Shown here: piece after piece, positions 1 to 7,021 of the stretch | Layout of the letters: each line of letters begins with the position of its first letter | Numbering within the stretch: position 1 is the stretch's first letter | NCBI GenBank assembly: GCA_964627665.1 | Contig: CAZVKG010000057.1 | Span: forward strand, 1-24,227 | Reading direction: 5' to 3' | Length of the DNA: 24,227 nt | DNA from: UBA1351 sp964627665 | GTDB taxonomy: Bacteria; Bacillota; Clostridia; Lachnospirales; Vallitaleaceae | Translations under genes and position numbers: made by a program | Notes under the pieces: generated by a model | Told to the model about the DNA's origin: nothing | The model's database searches: none | What the model saw: only the letters and a program-made list of their open reading frames with translations

Positions 1-1
1 A

Positions 2-913
2 TCAATTATTACCCTATTAGTTACTGACTATGAACTTTTAGCCATTAGGTATCCGTTATTTTCGATTGATAGTTATATAAGCTATTATAGTTCTGCGCAG
101 CAGCAGTATTTAATTGGATTATTTAACAGTTTGATTTCCATAAATATAATAGTATTTATCATGTTTTGTATTTTTGTTATACAGGAACAAAGAGGGGTTA
201 TAAATGAGGTCAATAAATTATATCAGGATTTAAGTATAGCAAATCAAAAACTTATGGATGCAAATACAGAGTTAAAAGAATATGCAGATATCAAAGAGAA
301 AATGGGAGAAACCCGTGAGCGAAATAGGCTTGCTAGAGAAATACATGATACCCTAGGACATACTTTGACAGGTATTTCAGCAGGTATTGATGCATGTATT
401 GAACTTGTAGAAAAATCACCTGACTTAACAAAAAAACAATTAGTTATTATCTCTCAAGTGGTTCGTCAAGGCTTATCTGATATAAGAAATTCAGTAAATA
501 AGCTACGACCAGATGTGTTGAAGCATCAAGAACTTGGAGATGCAATAAAAAATATGATTAGCGGAATTCAGAAATTAACAAATACAGATATACATCTTAA
601 TTGCGATGTGGAATATTTGTGTTTTGGTGAAGATGAAGAAAATGCTATTTACCGTATTATTCAAGAGAGTCTTACGAATGCAATCCGCCATGGGCAGGCA
701 ACACAAATTGATGTAAATATAAGCAGAAAATATAATGATTTAATTCTAAGTATAATAGATAATGGTGTTGGATGTAAAACGATGAAAAAAGGATTCGGTA
801 CAAACCATATAGTTGAGCGCATTAAGCTATTGAATGGAAAAGTGGATTTTAATGGAAATAATGGTTTTAGAGTAAATGCAGTTATTCCGATAAGATGGGG
901 TGAAAAATCATGA
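2..913 (+). CDS. Sensor histidine kinase, DesK/LiaS (HisKA_3) type, 5'-truncated by window edge
   Basis: The reading frame is open from the first bases, so the gene begins upstream; a TTG at 131 lies inside it and is not a credible start. The 303 visible residues hold a hydrophobic membrane segment (about 36-61), a charged coiled-coil-like linker (62-105), then a HisKA_3 dimerisation domain whose REIHDTLGH motif puts the phospho-accepting His at about residue 115 (bases 344-346). The HATPase_c domain follows, with N-box ESLTNAIRHG (about 222-231), the DNGVG G1 box, and a C-terminal GTNHIVERI segment typical of this class. Family knowledge: such kinases autophosphorylate and pass phosphate to NarL/LuxR-type regulators; the next gene is exactly that and overlaps this one by 4 bases (ATGA). 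The stimulus is unknown; the solute-binding protein two genes on may contribute to sensing (inference). The amino-terminal membrane part is not visible. Confidence 0.93.
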   Translation, partial: SIITLLVTDYELLAIRYPLFSIDSYISYYSSAQQQYLIGLFNSLISINIIVFIMFCIFVIQEQRGVINEVNKLYQDLSIANQKLMDANTELKEYADIKEKMGETRERNRLAREIHDTLGHTLTGISAGIDACIELVEKSPDLTKKQLVIISQVVRQGLSDIRNSVNKLRPDVLKHQELGDAIKNMISGIQKLTNTDIHLNCDVEYLCFGEDEENAIYRIIQESLTNAIRHGQATQIDVNISRKYNDLILSIIDNGVGCKTMKKGFGTNHIVERIKLLNGKVDFNGNNGFRVNAVIPIRWGEKS

Positions 914-1587
914 TTAAAGTAATCATTGCAGATGATCAAGAGTTGATTCGACACAGTCTTCGTATTGTTCTTGAAAACAGAGATAATATTGAAGTAATAG
1001 ATGTTGTATCTAATGGACAGGAAGTCATTAAAAGTATACGGAAAAATCCACCGGATATTATACTTATGGATGTACGCATGCCCAAAATGGACGGCGTTAA
1101 ATGTACCCAGATTATTAAAGAAATTTATCCGGATATTAAAATAATTATTTTAACAACTTTTGATAATGATGAATATGTATATAATGCTTTAAAATATGGT
1201 GCAAGTGGGTATTTATTAAAAGGTGTGTCAATGGATCAATTAGTTGACTCAATACATATTGTGTATAGCGGAAAAGCAATGATAAATCCAGATATCGCTA
1301 CAAAAGTTGTACAATTGTTTTCTCAAATGGCTAAATCGGACTATACAATAGAATGTGACATTGACGGTGTAAAAACATTAACGCAAACGGAATGGAAAAT
1401 TATTGAGCAAATTGAATTTGGATTATCAAATAAAGAAGTTGCTGACAATTTAAACTTGTCTGAAGGAACAGTAAGAAATTATCTTACATCTATTTTGAGT
1501 AAATTAGGATTTAGAGATCGGACACAGTTAGCGATTTGGGCAGTCCAGTATGGGGTAAGCCGACGCAAAATGGAGTGGCACAAATGA
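910..1587 (+). CDS. NarL/FixJ-family response regulator (REC + LuxR HTH)
   Basis: 225 residues, the usual length for the family. The N-terminal receiver domain (about 1-120) shows the acidic pair D8-D9, phospho-acceptor D54 in the LMDVRMP motif, T82 and K104 in LLKG. The C-terminal LuxR helix-turn-helix (about 155-218) contains the LSNKEVADNLNLSEGTVRN recognition region and a KLGFRDRTQLA tail. The ATG overlaps the kinase stop in ATGA, so translation is coupled and the two form a cognate pair. It should be a phosphorylation-dependent transcription activator; targets cannot be read from the sequence, but the downstream solute-binding protein and isomerase are likely ones because they lie in the same transcription unit. 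All key residues are intact. Confidence 0.95.
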   Translation: MIKVIIADDQELIRHSLRIVLENRDNIEVIDVVSNGQEVIKSIRKNPPDIILMDVRMPKMDGVKCTQIIKEIYPDIKIIILTTFDNDEYVYNALKYGASGYLLKGVSMDQLVDSIHIVYSGKAMINPDIATKVVQLFSQMAKSDYTIECDIDGVKTLTQTEWKIIEQIEFGLSNKEVADNLNLSEGTVRNYLTSILSKLGFRDRTQLAIWAVQYGVSRRKMEWHK

Positions 1588-2897
1588 AATTAAAGGTTAG
1601 AAAAATAGCACTAATACTCTTGAGTTTTATAATTTTGATAAGTATATATTTCTTGGTGCAACAAAATCAAGAAAATGATGAGGTTTTAGAGTTTGGTATG
1701 TTCGTTGGAAGTAATTGGCAGGTTGAGAATGCGAATAGTTATATATTAATTGATTCGACAGTCAAAAAATTTGAAAAGGAAAACCCAGGTGTTAAAGTGC
1801 ATTACTATAGTGGAATAACAAGAAATGATTATTCAGAATGGTTGGCAAGAAAAATCATTATGGGAGAAACACCAGATGTATTTATGGTTCTTACTGAAGA
1901 TTTTACAAAATTGTCTTCACTAGGAGTTTTAAAAGATATGGATGACCTGATTGAAAAGGATGAAGATTTTGACCCGTCAAAGTATTTTTCGACATCGTGG
2001 GAAAGTGGACATTTAGAAGGAAGTCAATTTGCTCTACCATTTGAATCAGTTCCAACACTCATGTTTGTCAACACAACGATGCTTGATAAAAATAATATTC
2101 AAGTTCCGAAAAATGACTGGACATGGAATGATTTGTATGAGATATCGAAAAAAGTAACCAAAGATACAAATGGAGATGGGAAAATTGATCAATTTGGAAC
2201 ACTAAATTATAATTGGATCGAAGCTGTGTATTCAAATAATGGAAATATATTTGATGACTTAGGTCAAACAGCCTTTTTTACAAATGAACGTGTGATTGAA
2301 TCGGTTAAATATGTAAGTAAGCTTCAAGAACTTAATGAAAGAACGACTGTAAGTGAGGATGATTTTAATTCTGGAAACGTTGCGTTTATGCCATTATTAT
2401 TTTCGGATTATCGTACATATAAAACATATCCATATAAAATTAAAAAGTATACGAATTTTAAATGGGATTTTATGACATTACCCGCAGGGGAGCATGGAAA
2501 TAATGTTTCAGAAGTGAAATCACTGATTATTGGAATGAATGAAAAGACGAAAAAAGAAAAGCTTGCCTGGGAATTTATAAAATTATTAACCTATGATGAA
2601 GAGATTCAAATGAATATATTTAAATATTCTCAAGGAAGCTCTGTTTTAAAAACCGTAACAAAATCAAAAGAAGCTGAAGAGTTATTAATGCAATATACAG
2701 GAGTTGATGAAAGGGTTATAGATAATCAGCTTTTGAGTGAGATTATTGAAAATGGAGTAATAGCACCTAAATTTCAAGAGTATGACAAAGTGATAAATTT
2801 AGCAGATTCAGAAGTAAATGATATTATACTTAGAAGTAATGATATTGATAGCTCAATGAAAATTCTTCAAAGAACAGTATTAAAATATTTAGATTAA
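1584..2897 (+). CDS. Membrane-anchored extracellular solute-binding protein, family 1
   Basis: The chosen start is ATG 1584, which overlaps the regulator stop in ATGA and has GGAG at 1572-1575, 8 bases upstream; the 5' extension to 1536 lies in the regulator gene and has no ribosome site. The 437-residue product has an N-terminal hydrophobic helix (about 7-24) after KLKVRK but no lipobox cysteine, so it looks like an uncleaved signal anchor rather than a lipoprotein. The rest has the family-1 pattern: a KFEKENPGVKV segment, MGETPDVFMV, ALPFESVPTLMFVNTTML, and a calcium-loop-like DTNGDGKIDQF at about 194-204, common in sugar-binding proteins of CUT1 transporters. No permease is adjacent on the visible side. 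Coupling to a kinase/regulator pair suggests a sensory role (inference); an ordinary transport receptor with permeases upstream of the window remains possible. Confidence 0.88.
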   Translation: MKLKVRKIALILLSFIILISIYFLVQQNQENDEVLEFGMFVGSNWQVENANSYILIDSTVKKFEKENPGVKVHYYSGITRNDYSEWLARKIIMGETPDVFMVLTEDFTKLSSLGVLKDMDDLIEKDEDFDPSKYFSTSWESGHLEGSQFALPFESVPTLMFVNTTMLDKNNIQVPKNDWTWNDLYEISKKVTKDTNGDGKIDQFGTLNYNWIEAVYSNNGNIFDDLGQTAFFTNERVIESVKYVSKLQELNERTTVSEDDFNSGNVAFMPLLFSDYRTYKTYPYKIKKYTNFKWDFMTLPAGEHGNNVSEVKSLIIGMNEKTKKEKLAWEFIKLLTYDEEIQMNIFKYSQGSSVLKTVTKSKEAEELLMQYTGVDERVIDNQLLSEIIENGVIAPKFQEYDKVINLADSEVNDIILRSNDIDSSMKILQRTVLKYLD

Positions 2898-2912
2898 AAA
2901 TTGGAGGTCATT

Positions 2913-3599
2913 ATGAAGAGATCATTAATCAACAAGGAAATTAAAAATGCAATGGAAATAGCAAGTCGATATAATTTTCCGCTTCCGCCCTTTGCCTATT
3001 GGACACCACAAGAATGGGAAAAAGCAGATGAACGATTTGATGAAATCCGTGTAAATCAGTTGGGATGGGATGTTACTGATTTTGGCACAGGTGATTTTGA
3101 AAAGTGTGGTTTAGTCTCTTTTGTCTTTAGAAACGGTAATACATTGAAAAATTCAGAGTATAAAAAAGACTATGCGGAAAAGTTACTTCTTGTAAAAGAT
3201 AGTCAAATTCTTCCTTATCATTTTCATGTTAGTAAAACAGAAGATATCATAAATCGTGGTGGAGGCGAGTTAGAGATTACATTATATAATTCGACACAAG
3301 AAGGAGAATTTTCTGATGCTGATGTGATCGTCAGTGTTGATGGTGAGCGTATACAAACAAAGGCCGGTTCGACGCTTACATTAAAGCCAGGGCAAAGCAT
3401 TACTTTACGCCCGGGACAATATCATCAGTGGCGAGGAAAACCCGGAACAGGAACAGTTATACTATTTGAAGTATCAACAACAAATGATGATCACACAGAT
3501 AATCGCTTTCATGAAGAACGTAACCGTTTGCCTGAAATTGAAGAAGATGAAGAAAAAGAATTCTTGATATCGCAAGATTATGAAAAAAATAATAGGTAA
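2913..3599 (+). CDS. D-lyxose ketol-isomerase (cupin)
   Basis: The start is ATG 2913, preceded by GGAGG at 2902-2906; an ORF start at 2901 would lie on top of that ribosome site. The product is 228 residues, matching the D-lyxose isomerase family (about 225-230). It opens with the family's INKEIKNAMEIA and FPLPPFAYWTPQEW segments. The cupin metal site is visible as H103, H105 and E110 in YHFHVSKTED plus H171 in GQYHQW, with K108 nearby; this is the complete metal set known for the family. Family knowledge: a Mn-dependent cytoplasmic enzyme interconverting D-lyxose and D-xylulose, often also D-mannose and D-fructose. The C-terminus is an acidic tail. It follows the solute-binding gene after 15 bases and is followed by a terminator, so it is the last gene of the sensor operon and the plausible metabolic output of that system. 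Confidence 0.92.
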   Translation: MKRSLINKEIKNAMEIASRYNFPLPPFAYWTPQEWEKADERFDEIRVNQLGWDVTDFGTGDFEKCGLVSFVFRNGNTLKNSEYKKDYAEKLLLVKDSQILPYHFHVSKTEDIINRGGGELEITLYNSTQEGEFSDADVIVSVDGERIQTKAGSTLTLKPGQSITLRPGQYHQWRGKPGTGTVILFEVSTTNDDHTDNRFHEERNRLPEIEEDEEKEFLISQDYEKNNR

Positions 3600-3622
3600 G
3601 GGTAGTCAGGAATGGACTTGAT

Positions 3623-3683
3623 AAAAAACCAGCAACTCAAAACAACGTTGAAAAACTATGGATTTGAGAAGGCTGGTTTTTTT
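3623..3683 (+). terminator. Rho-independent terminator after lyxose isomerase
   Basis: An 11-base arm AAAAAACCAGC (3623-3633) pairs with GCTGGTTTTTT (3672-3682), ending in a T run. Inside it a second stem CTCAAA (3636-3641) pairs with TTTGAG (3663-3668), with a palindrome CAACGTTG (3643-3650) in the apical region. It lies 24 bases after the isomerase stop. The A-run on the left arm means it could also act weakly on the other strand. Confidence 0.8.
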
Positions 3684-3731
3684 GATATACAGATATGTTG
3701 TTATTAGAAAGTAGTATCAAGAATCATCAAG

Positions 3732-3740
3732 TGGTATAAT
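3732..3740 (+). promoter_or_regulatory. Extended -10 promoter for the GNAT-epimerase operon
   Basis: TGGTATAAT matches the extended -10 consensus TGnTATAAT exactly. No good -35 box is seen 16-18 bases upstream, which fits extended -10 promoters. It lies 55 bases before the ATG at 3796 and just after the preceding terminator, so transcription would start near 3747. Confidence 0.6.
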
Positions 3741-3795
3741 AAGAAACAACATTACAAATATGCAGTTATCTTTATTTTAGCTAGGAGATGAGAAA

Positions 3796-5064
3796 ATGTA
3801 TATCAGAAAATATAGTAGCGAGCAAGATGATGAAAATTTAATGAAGATGATTGAAGATGAAGAAGGATGGACCTACGCGGAGAAGGAGACATCTGAGAAG
3901 TACAAGTCAGATTTAGCCCAATCAATCACATATGTTGCATATGAAGAGAATGAGTTGTGTGGTTATTCACGTTCGGTCAGAGATGGTGATTTTTATATAT
4001 ATGTTTGTGATTTATTAGTTAAGCCGAGTCATCGAGGAAAAAATATTGGGCGAAAACTCATGGAGTGTATATATAATGATTTTCCAGATCATGTAGTTTA
4101 TGTTATGTCTGATGTTGACGCCTATTATGAAAAACAAGGATATAAATGCGTCGGTTCAATCTTTGAAGTTCCACAGGAGGAGAAAAATATGGTAAAACTT
4201 GAGAATGAAGCATATGAGGTAATTATTCAGCATCAAGGTGCTGAACTTATAAGTTTTAAAAATAAGAGTGATGGCATTGAGTATATATGGACAGGCGATG
4301 CCAAATACTGGGCGAGACATGCACCCGTTTTATTTCCTATCGTTGGAAAAGTGGTGAATAATACCTATAGGGTTGGAGATGAGTCCTATCATTTGAATCA
4401 ACATGGTTTGGCAAGGGATCAGAATTTTGAGTTGATTGAATCGAGTAAGACGTCTGCGTCGTTTCAACTTATGTGGAGCCAAGAAACACTTGTTAACTAT
4501 CCATACCGATTTGAATTAGTGATTACGTATGGTCTGTCAGGAAGTGAATTAAGTATATCTTACAAAGTAATTAACCACGATGAACAAGTCATGTATTTTA
4601 ATATTGGAGCCCATCCCGGATTTAATTGTCCCCTTGCAGAGAATGAGACTTTTGAAGAATATGCAATAATCTTTGAGCATAATGAAACCGTCAAAAGAAT
4701 GCCACTCAATAAAGATGGATTACTTCTTAGGGATAAAATTGCTTACTTAGAAAATGAACGTCATATATCATTAAATGCCGAAACGTTCAAAAATGATGCG
4801 CTCATATTTGAAGATCTAAATTCGAATAGAGTTTCATTGATCAATAAAAAGAGTGGTCGTGGCCTAAACGTTGATTTTACCGGTTTTCCATTCCTTGGAC
4901 TGTGGACCAAACCGGAAGGGGCGCCCTTCGTATGTATAGAGCCTTGGTACGGGCACGCGGATTATACCGATTTTAATGGAGATTTTCGAGAAAAAGAAGA
5001 TATCTTACGACTAGAACCTAAAGAAATATTTACCTGTCAGTTCAGTATTCATGTGGAAAAATAG
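3796..5064 (+). CDS. GNAT acetyltransferase-aldose 1-epimerase fusion
   Basis: One 422-residue frame joins two unrelated domains. Residues 1-125 resemble a GNAT acetyltransferase: the acetyl-CoA loop is RGKNIG (80-85) after LLVKPSHR, and DAYYEKQGY (108-116) is the usual C-terminal signature. Residues 132-422 are a LacX/YeaD-like aldose 1-epimerase (galactose-mutarotase fold) with H203 in QHGLAR, H273 in GAHPGF and E382 in CIEPWYGH as probable catalytic residues. The start has AGGAG 4-5 bases upstream of a short GAAA spacer. The epimerase part begins at an ATG (4189) with its own AGGAGG site, so two separate proteins or a mixture may be made. Expected role: interconverting alpha and beta anomers of a sugar in the cytoplasm; the acetyltransferase substrate is unknown. 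The joint could in principle be a sequencing error that removed a stop, but both halves stay in one clean frame. Confidence 0.88.
   Translation: MYIRKYSSEQDDENLMKMIEDEEGWTYAEKETSEKYKSDLAQSITYVAYEENELCGYSRSVRDGDFYIYVCDLLVKPSHRGKNIGRKLMECIYNDFPDHVVYVMSDVDAYYEKQGYKCVGSIFEVPQEEKNMVKLENEAYEVIIQHQGAELISFKNKSDGIEYIWTGDAKYWARHAPVLFPIVGKVVNNTYRVGDESYHLNQHGLARDQNFELIESSKTSASFQLMWSQETLVNYPYRFELVITYGLSGSELSISYKVINHDEQVMYFNIGAHPGFNCPLAENETFEEYAIIFEHNETVKRMPLNKDGLLLRDKIAYLENERHISLNAETFKNDALIFEDLNSNRVSLINKKSGRGLNVDFTGFPFLGLWTKPEGAPFVCIEPWYGHADYTDFNGDFREKEDILRLEPKEIFTCQFSIHVEK
4175..4191 (+). promoter_or_regulatory. Internal ribosome binding site and ATG for the epimerase domain
   Basis: A perfect AGGAGG (4175-4180) stands 8 bases before an in-frame ATG (4189-4191) at the exact domain boundary of the fusion. 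It is as strong as any start signal in the window. It would yield a free 291-residue epimerase, the family's usual length. Confidence 0.65.
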
Positions 5065-5076
5065 GAGGAGTTTTTC

Positions 5077-5970
5077 ATGAAAAGATTACTTAGTTGCTAT
5101 GCCAGTGATTGTCACAAAATGTCAGCGGATGAACTCAAGCTTTCGATTCAAGCAAGTGCCGGAAGGACTATTGTTGGTGAGACGGTTGTCGTGGGCGAGC
5201 CACTCATAGAAGGAGTAACAAATGCTGAAATGATGGCTGCTTTTGGCGCCGATTTGATATTACTCAATGTATTTGATGTCTTTGAGAAAAGGATTGTAGG
5301 AATGTACGCGTGTGACAACCCAATTGCTGAGATTAAAAAACTTACCGGACGACCTGTTGGCATCAACTTGGAGCCGGTGGATCCAAAAGCTGATTTTATT
5401 GAGAATAGATTAGAGATTGGTGCTGGACGATACGCTTGTCAAGAAACCTTTGTTCAAGCTCAAGAACTCGGTGTTGATTTTATCTGCCTGACGGGGAACC
5501 CAGCTACAGGCGTATCTAATGCATCGATTAAAGAAGCGATTACGAGTGCAAAAAAATATTATTCGGGCTTAATTTTTGCCGGAAAGATGCATGCGGGCGG
5601 ATTATCAGAAAAAGTACTTGATGAGAAGCAAATTATTGAGTTTGTTCGTCTTGGAGCCGATGGTGTTCTTATACCTGCTGTTGGGACAGTTCCCGGGGTG
5701 CGGGAAGAAGAAGTGGCAAACATTACACAAAGTATTCATGAACTTGGTGGTTTGGTTATGAGCACTATCGGAACCAGCCAAGAAAGTGCAGATGCTTTTA
5801 CGATTAAACAAATCGGCTTAAGTAATAAACGTGTTGGTGTTGATATTCATCATATTGGTGATGGAGGCTATGGAAAAATGGCAGACCCGGAGAATATCAT
5901 GGAGCTTTCCATCACCATTCGTGGCAAACGACATACATATTTTAAAATGGCACAATCGGCAATAAGATAA
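5077..5970 (+). CDS. TIM-barrel protein, DUF7916-like (often labelled haloacid dehalogenase-like hydrolase)
   Basis: 297 residues, with the start set by GGAGGAG directly after the epimerase stop (5066-5072). I recognise the family by its opening (KRLLSCYASDCHKM, then IQASAGRTIVGE), the NAEMMAAFGADLILLNVFDVF stretch split around 50-72, GRPVGINLEPVDP, FICLTGNPATGVSN and the C-terminal HHIGDGGYGKMADPENI. Alternating beta-strand and helix segments ending in glycine-rich loops suggest a TIM barrel related to the PEP-mutase/aldolase type; the common HAD label has no visible HAD DxDxT motif to support it. The reaction is not known to me. Position between a sugar epimerase and membrane proteins, plus the phosphate-site-like GDGGYG loop, suggests a sugar-phosphate or carboxylate substrate (inference). 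No signal peptide; cytoplasmic. Confidence 0.75.
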   Translation: MKRLLSCYASDCHKMSADELKLSIQASAGRTIVGETVVVGEPLIEGVTNAEMMAAFGADLILLNVFDVFEKRIVGMYACDNPIAEIKKLTGRPVGINLEPVDPKADFIENRLEIGAGRYACQETFVQAQELGVDFICLTGNPATGVSNASIKEAITSAKKYYSGLIFAGKMHAGGLSEKVLDEKQIIEFVRLGADGVLIPAVGTVPGVREEEVANITQSIHELGGLVMSTIGTSQESADAFTIKQIGLSNKRVGVDIHHIGDGGYGKMADPENIMELSITIRGKRHTYFKMAQSAIR

Positions 5971-6016
5971 GATACAATATGAAGGAACAATTTTTGATAT
6001 CAAGGAGGACGATATA

Positions 6017-6364
6017 ATGAGACTTGCAAAAGGAATCGGATGGATTGGATTAATCGCAATGACCTTTGGGCTAGCTAATGCCTTTTTAAATGGGGATTTT
6101 TTAATCGATGGTGGTGCATTGATGGAGAATCCATGGGGAGTCATGTCGATGATTGATTTATATGTTGGATTTGCACTATTTTCAATGTGGATTGTTTATC
6201 GAGAAAAGAAGGCCTGGAAAGCCATTGTTTGGGTGGTACTTATGATGGTTTTAGGTTTTTTTACAGGATGCATATATGTTTTAAAAGCATTATATGAATC
6301 CAAAGGTGACTGGTCAATTGTATTTCAAGGTTTACCGGAGATGAGCGAAAATGGGAAAAATTAA
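6017..6364 (+). CDS. Small membrane protein, DUF1475-like
   Basis: 115 residues starting at an ATG with AAGGAGGA at 6002-6009. Three hydrophobic segments are visible (about 8-25, 47-62 and 69-90). The central NPWGVMSMIDLYVGFALFS region followed by WIVYREKKAW is the signature I associate with DUF1475, whose function is unknown. The gene overlaps the next by 14 bases, so the two membrane proteins are probably coupled and may act together. The C-terminus (KGDWSIVFQG onward) is soluble. Confidence 0.72.
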   Translation: MRLAKGIGWIGLIAMTFGLANAFLNGDFLIDGGALMENPWGVMSMIDLYVGFALFSMWIVYREKKAWKAIVWVVLMMVLGFFTGCIYVLKALYESKGDWSIVFQGLPEMSENGKN

Positions 6365-7019
6365 AGAATGGTTTGAACAACTCAAGTTAGTTTTTGAGAA
6401 AAGAACAGTTGATGCAATTTTTCCACCATTAGTCTTTTTTTTGATGAACCAATGGCTTTCCATTGAATATGCAAGTGGAATTACGCTTGGCCTTCTTATG
6501 GTACTCATTATATATAGAAAAGTCAAAGGCCAAACTGAAAAATATGCTTTTGTTGGTGTTGCCGGTGTTCTTTTATCGATTGGATTTAGTCTTTTGTCTG
6601 GAGAGGCGATAGATTATTATATTCCGGATCTAATTATGACAGGGTTAATTGTTGTAGCTTGTTTTGTGTCTCTTATAATTCATCGTCCCCTTGCGGCATT
6701 ATTGTGCCATCTTACAAGAGGATGGCCCATAGGTTGGTATATGCGAAAGGATGTCCAACCGGCCTATAAAAAGGTGACGATTATATGGGGAATTTATTTT
6801 TTGATTCGCCTCATATTGCAAGGGTTTCTTTTTTTAAGAAGAGAATACACCGGGTATTTTTTAGTGAATACAATATTAGGAATGCCGATGAATATTTTTA
6901 TATTAATCATCAGTTATGTATATGGGGTGGCAATCTTACGAAAACTATCTGGCCCAAGTGTTGACGAATACACGAATGAGAAAGAGCCTCCCTATGAAGG
7001 ACAAAAAAGTGGGTTTTAA
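6351..7019 (+). CDS. Polytopic membrane protein, DUF3159-like
   Basis: 222 residues starting inside the 3' end of the previous gene, 14 bases before its stop. About five to six hydrophobic segments are seen. The pattern fits DUF3159: an amphipathic N-terminus, VDAIFPPLVFFLMNQW, a GVAGVLLSIGFSLLSGEAIDYYIPDL stretch (in two parts), a HRPLAALL loop, then paired C-terminal membrane segments. The family is best known from actinobacteria and has no established reaction to my knowledge. It ends the left operon; the stop is 2 bases from the stop of the convergent response regulator gene, and no terminator is visible between them. Confidence 0.65.
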   Translation: MGKIKEWFEQLKLVFEKRTVDAIFPPLVFFLMNQWLSIEYASGITLGLLMVLIIYRKVKGQTEKYAFVGVAGVLLSIGFSLLSGEAIDYYIPDLIMTGLIVVACFVSLIIHRPLAALLCHLTRGWPIGWYMRKDVQPAYKKVTIIWGIYFLIRLILQGFLFLRREYTGYFLVNTILGMPMNIFILIISYVYGVAILRKLSGPSVDEYTNEKEPPYEGQKSGF

Positions 7020-7021
7020 GG

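Noticed and set aside
131..913. Histidine kinase starting at TTG 131
   Set aside because: The same frame is open to the left edge, 131 falls within a membrane segment and no ribosome site precedes it, so the gene is truncated rather than short.
1536..1583. N-terminal extension of the first solute-binding protein
   Set aside because: It lies within the regulator coding end and adds residues before a normal signal anchor; ATG 1584 has a good ribosome site.
3643..3650. Palindrome CAACGTTG as a separate operator
   Set aside because: It lies at the apex of the terminator hairpin, which explains it.
5077..5970. Haloacid dehalogenase assignment for the barrel protein
   Set aside because: No DxDxT nucleophile motif is visible near the N-terminus and the strand-helix pattern suggests a TIM barrel.
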